A DNA stretch of 64,000 nt from assembly GCF_000069785.1 (NCBI RefSeq), contig NC_010528.1, positions 2,480,001 to 2,544,000 of the forward strand. Reading direction: 5' to 3'. The position numbers and the translations under genes are program-made. Source of the stretch: Cupriavidus taiwanensis LMG 19424. GTDB taxonomy: Bacteria > Pseudomonadota > Gammaproteobacteria > Burkholderiales > Burkholderiaceae. Below the pieces are notes generated by a model. That model worked only from the letters and a program-made list of their open reading frames with translations, was not told the DNA's origin and did not search any database. Shown here one piece after another: positions 63,162-64,000 of the stretch. Position 1 is the first letter of the stretch. Every line of letters begins with the position of its first letter.

Positions 63162-64000
63162 ATGACGCAGCATGCTGCGCGGCCCAACGGTCGGAAGACC
63201 GGCGGCGCCGCCAAGGATTCGTCCGCCGCGAAAGGTGACGCAAGCGGCGCAACCAGCGCCAAACCGCCCCGCTCCGCCCCCCGCGCAGCCAAGCGTTCCA
63301 CCAAGCCCACGCTTTCCATCGTGTCGAGCAACGGAACCACCATCGCCCCCACTCCCGCCCGCCGCACCACCGACAAGGACGTGCCGCTGCGCGAGGACAT
63401 CCGCTTCCTGGGCCGCCTGCTGGGCGACTGCCTGCGCGAGCAGGAAGGCGACGCCGCCTTCGAGGTGGTCGAGACCATCCGCCAGACCGCGGTGCGCTTC
63501 CGCCGCGAAAACGACCGCGCCGCCGGCGCCGAGCTGGACCGCCTGCTCAAGCGCCTGTCGCGCGACCAGACCAACCAGGTGGTGCGCGCGTTCAGCTATT
63601 TCTCGCACCTGGCCAATATTGCCGAGGACCAGCACCACAACCGCCGCCGCCGCGTGCATGCGCTGGCCGGCTCGCCGCCGCAGGCCGGCAGCCTGCAGCA
63701 CGCGCTGGAAAAGATCGATGCCGCCGGCGTTACCGGCAAGCAGCTGCGCAAGTTCCTGGACGAGGCGCTGATCGTGCCGGTGCTGACCGCGCACCCGACC
63801 GAAGTCCAGCGCAAGAGCATCCTCGACGCCGAACGCGAGATCGCCCGCCTGCTGGCCGAGCGCGACCTGCCGATGACCGCGCGCGAGCGCGATCACAACA
63901 CCGCGCAGCTGCGCGCCAAGGTCACCACGCTGTGGCAGACCCGCATGCTGCGCGACGCGCGCCTGACGGTGGCCGACGAGATCGAGAACGCGCTGTCGTA
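63162..64000 (+). CDS. ppc: phosphoenolpyruvate carboxylase (3' end outside window)
   Basis: The first 279 codons of a protein usually near 900-1000 residues, making oxaloacetate from PEP and bicarbonate. After a basic, low-complexity N-terminal extension of about 70 residues, the conserved chain begins with PLREDIRFLGRLLGDCLREQ. It continues through RAFSYFSHLANIAEDQHHNR to the catalytic VLTAHPTEVQRKS (active-site His). GAGGAG precedes the ATG by five bases. The divergent gap to hemC is only 75 bases. Confidence 0.95.
   Translation, partial: MTQHAARPNGRKTGGAAKDSSAAKGDASGATSAKPPRSAPRAAKRSTKPTLSIVSSNGTTIAPTPARRTTDKDVPLREDIRFLGRLLGDCLREQEGDAAFEVVETIRQTAVRFRRENDRAAGAELDRLLKRLSRDQTNQVVRAFSYFSHLANIAEDQHHNRRRRVHALAGSPPQAGSLQHALEKIDAAGVTGKQLRKFLDEALIVPVLTAHPTEVQRKSILDAEREIARLLAERDLPMTARERDHNTAQLRAKVTTLWQTRMLRDARLTVADEIENALS

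Noticed and set aside
1..64000. CRISPR array, prophage, toxin-antitoxin or integrase-type island
   Set aside because: No regularly spaced repeats, phage structural genes, toxin-antitoxin pairs or integrases were seen; the tRNA-Gly is followed directly by trmB, without an island.

Overview
The window looks like the main chromosome of a GC-rich betaproteobacterium of the Burkholderiaceae, most likely Cupriavidus or a close Ralstonia relative. This is inferred from the protein sequences and gene neighbourhoods (hemC-hemDX-hemY next to ppc, yqgE-ruvX-pyrR-pyrB-pyrX, an acetoacetyl-CoA synthetase in a PHB-type metabolism) and from strong G/C at third codon positions; no database search was possible.

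Left part (1-17.3 kb), housekeeping: partial ubiD, acetoacetyl-CoA synthetase, an aldose-epimerase-like protein, a frameshifted KTSC-domain gene, tRNA-Gly(CCC) and trmB, uppP, a lipoprotein, a cysteine-cluster protein, a TetR regulator with an RND efflux pair, then pcm-rhodanese-tolC and a META/DUF4377 lipoprotein.

Middle part (17.5-50.2 kb), a large surface-polysaccharide (LPS/O-antigen-type) locus. Block A (+): O-antigen ligase-like protein, flippase, glycosyltransferase. Block B (-): algC-type phosphohexomutase, waaC, waaA for the LPS inner core. Block C (+): glycosyltransferase, polyprenyl-phosphate sugar-phosphate transferase, glycosyltransferase. Block D (+, clearly less GC-rich): EPS-associated MarR regulator, GNAT protein, two tandem DegT-fold proteins (the second lacks the PLP lysine), second flippase, 4,6-dehydratase, glycosyltransferases, Wzy-like polymerase, a GtrB-like glycosyltransferase split by an ISL3-family element, methyltransferase, SMR-like small membrane protein and a GT-C-like membrane protein. 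Block E (-): rfbB-rfbD-rfbA-rfbC-wecA-like-wzz, supplying dTDP-L-rhamnose, a second initiating enzyme and chain-length control. No wza/wzc-type capsule export genes are seen, so a Wzx/Wzy-made O-antigen is the simplest reading.

Right part (50.4-64 kb), housekeeping: apaH; the minus-strand run yqgE-ruvX-pyrR-pyrB-pyrX-plsC, where pyrX encodes a dihydroorotase-like protein without its metal ligands; rsuA; phrB; the haem run hemC-hemDX-hemY; and the start of ppc. A 73-74 bp palindromic intergenic repeat occurs at 8.2 kb and again at 56.2 kb.

Most notable: the DegT-like protein with Arg in place of the catalytic Lys; the clean ISL3 insertion (perfect 8-bp target duplication) into the first gene of a Gtr-like glycan-modification module; the one-base frameshift in the KTSC gene; and the pseudo-dihydroorotase.
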